64,000 nt of DNA, taken from the NCBI GenBank assembly GCA_022829145.1, contig CM040763.1, positions 4,742,141 to 4,806,140 on the forward strand. The letters run 5' to 3'. Below are positions 62,348-64,000 of the stretch, in pieces. Every line of letters starts with the position of its first letter. Within the stretch, counting starts at the first letter, position 1. Position numbers and translations under genes: made by a program. Source of the stretch: Albula goreensis. Lineage: Eukaryota > Chordata > Actinopteri > Albuliformes > Albulidae. The notes below the pieces were generated by a model. That model did not search any database, had not been told where the DNA came from, and worked only from the letters and a program-made list of their open reading frames with translations.

Positions 62348-64000
62348 CTATAAAAAAAGGAGGGAAAAAAAGACTGAACAAACCTCTGTTTAATTATCTT
62401 GTGTCTGCTTCCTTTTCATTTTGCTAAATGTATTATTTATCATTCATCGCTCCTCAGTTCCTCCTCCTCAGCAGAGGTATACATCTGTATTTACCGGATG
62501 GTAATTCATGGTTTGCAGTGGTTTTGTTTGAGGTAAAACAGGTGTGGCAAAACTGAAAAAAATGGATTATTATATCTACCATTGTACACAAAATAAATGT
62601 AGTAATGCCATTAAGTATCTTAGCATTTTCATTAGATTTTTGTCTGCATAAATATAATCATTTAAATTATTATTCCTACTCAAAACCCCAATTAAATCTT
62701 AACCTGGAGGTATTACATTATCAGTAGTTCATGAAAGTTATGATTTGGAAATGTTTATTAGTCTTTTAATAAACTCTTGCAATAGTACTTCTGAATTTTT
62801 TGTTACAGTTAAAGAAACCCTACAGACCAGAATAATGCCTTCAAGTTAAAAACCCACTCTGCTGCCAGTCATACGAACTTAACAACTTGTGCTAAATTTA
62901 CCATCCATGACATCTGATAGAATATTTTGGAAAAACAAACAATGGACCACAAGGGTGCTTAGTTCCCATGAAGAATGTATGACGTAATGCCGAATGTAAA
63001 CAAAATACAAACCTCTCTCTCTATAGAAACGGCATTTTGAGGATATGACTTTTAAACAGCATTTATGAGTGCCCGAGACTGACAAATTACAACGACACAT
63101 TAATGTGAACAATATGGCCCAGAGATGGCACGACTTCAAGAGGCTGAAAAGACGAAGCAATGTATATTTTTGGAATTCTGTTAGTACTTGAAGACGGAGA
63201 ATATTTCTCAGGCTGTACATGGTAGGATAGATATGGCATGTCAGTAAATCTGAAAAGGTTGGACTGGAGTGTTTCATAAGAAAATACATATTTCATCAAG
63301 CACTCTATTTTGCATTTGGCACTTGAGTCAGAAGTGAGGTATGAGGTGTGAGGTAAAGTATGTCCCATACATATAATGTATAAATAACTGCCACCACATG
63401 CCACACTACAGAGGTATTGAAATAGAAAGGCTTTCCTCTAAACATACTACTATGTGAACTATGACATTCTCAGGCCAGGAAAACAAAAATGGAAACTTAA
63501 CTTCCAAAATATTTATGGGGAAATCAATAAGCAAATACTTAAAATTTGCTTTCCTAGTGTGATAAATCACTGATTAAATTGATGGTAATGAGAACTATTT
63601 CCATGGCATGGTTTGAGCATGACATCACAGCTGGAAACACAGAAAAAAAGTGCAATTTATAGACAAGTTCATTGTACAACATGTGAAATACTGACTACGC
63701 TGGTAGTTCAATTACATCCAAAATAAACATCCAGCTTTGCTTTAACAAACATCAGAGGGAAATCTGCAATGTGGCCCTTGTAAAGAGTATCAGGAGGACT
63801 GATTTTCTCTTGGTTAGTGCAGCTGGTCAAATGCAACATTTCTCAGCAAGGTCTTTTTTTCAGTCTACAGTTGTAACTGTACTGTTGTCCAAATGCAGGC
63901 CGTTCATGTCTCTTTTGGCAAATGAATCATTTCAGTGATCTGTAATTTAGCCGTGTTCGGGGCCTGCCCGCCACACCCGTAGGTTAGCCGCAGCAATGCA
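62348..64000 (-). other. kdm4c: kdm4c upstream intron sequence
   Basis: I found no exon encoding the usual C-x2-C...VHAS part of PHD1, nor any JmjN/JmjC exon, on the minus strand here. The only coding-like stretch is the candidate exon at 62495-62552. The remainder is AT-rich and unremarkable. Open frames of up to 136 codons near 62.9-63.4 kb show no recognisable domain. Confidence 0.7.
62495..62552 (-). CDS. kdm4c: Candidate kdm4c exon, divergent start of PHD1
   Basis: This 58-nt open stretch is preceded by a T-rich tract ending in CAG and followed by GTAAAT. It reads FCHTCFTSNKTTANHELPS plus one base. That base joins the first two bases of the next exon to make Gly, giving ...ELPSG-CYGVSAQ in frame. 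It supplies a C-x2-C pair and a His ahead of the CYG cysteine, as a zinc finger needs. The wording differs from the usual KDM4 run (C-x2-C, then V-H-A-S-C-Y-G), so it could be a lineage-specific or alternative exon, or chance. The intron it implies is only 147 nt. The canonical exon was not found between 62348 and 64000. Confidence 0.35.

Noticed and set aside
62553..64000. Canonical kdm4c exon ending in VHAS, or JmjC exons
   Set aside because: A scan of the minus strand for a Val-His-Ala end with a GT donor and for C-x2-C patterns found nothing convincing. These exons are presumably beyond the window.
1..64000. Endogenous retrovirus or other viral insertion
   Set aside because: No gag, pol core, protease, integrase or LTR pair was seen. 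The only retroelement coding remnant is the LINE tail at 6965-7344.

Overview
The window is animal nuclear DNA, almost certainly from a ray-finned fish. Coding sequence is broken into short exons with GT-AG introns, and most of the rest is intron or intergenic DNA with microsatellites, tRNA-headed SINE fragments and one LINE 3' end. The fish assignment is an inference. It rests on the form of the kdm4c protein, on introns far shorter than in mammalian KDM4C, and on SINE families whose tail wording I associate with fish genomes. I cannot name a species.

One gene is clear: the 3' half of kdm4c (JMJD2C, a histone H3K9/H3K36 lysine demethylase), on the minus strand from about 62.35 kb down to the stop codon at 16382. 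Eight coding exons can be placed to the base. All seven junctions join in phase, giving 328 residues plus stop. They encode the end of the first PHD finger, the extended PHD finger, both halves of the hybrid double Tudor domain and a divergent C-terminal tail. The catalytic JmjN/JmjC exons lie beyond position 64000. A phase-compatible 58-nt candidate exon at 62495-62552 could supply a divergent start to the first PHD finger and is the most testable open question.

Layout: 1-16381 is 3' flank and 3' UTR. It holds a LINE fragment (about 7 kb), a 900-bp purine-rich satellite (9.2-10.1 kb) and a degenerate ~125-bp tandem repeat (14.7-15.2 kb). 16382-36116 holds the Tudor exons and the second half of the extended PHD exons, with a 52-bp VNTR at 23.3 kb and several splice-site-proximal repeats. 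36117-55822 is a 19.7-kb intron with a CpG-rich block (41.4-42.3 kb), SINEs and possible enhancer-like stretches. 55823-62347 holds the PHD exons.

I see no second protein-coding gene, no RNA gene, no CRISPR array, no intact transposon and no viral insertion. The window does not contain an obvious new gene system. The points of interest are possible splicing-control repeats next to kdm4c exons, candidate regulatory motifs in introns, and tandem repeats.
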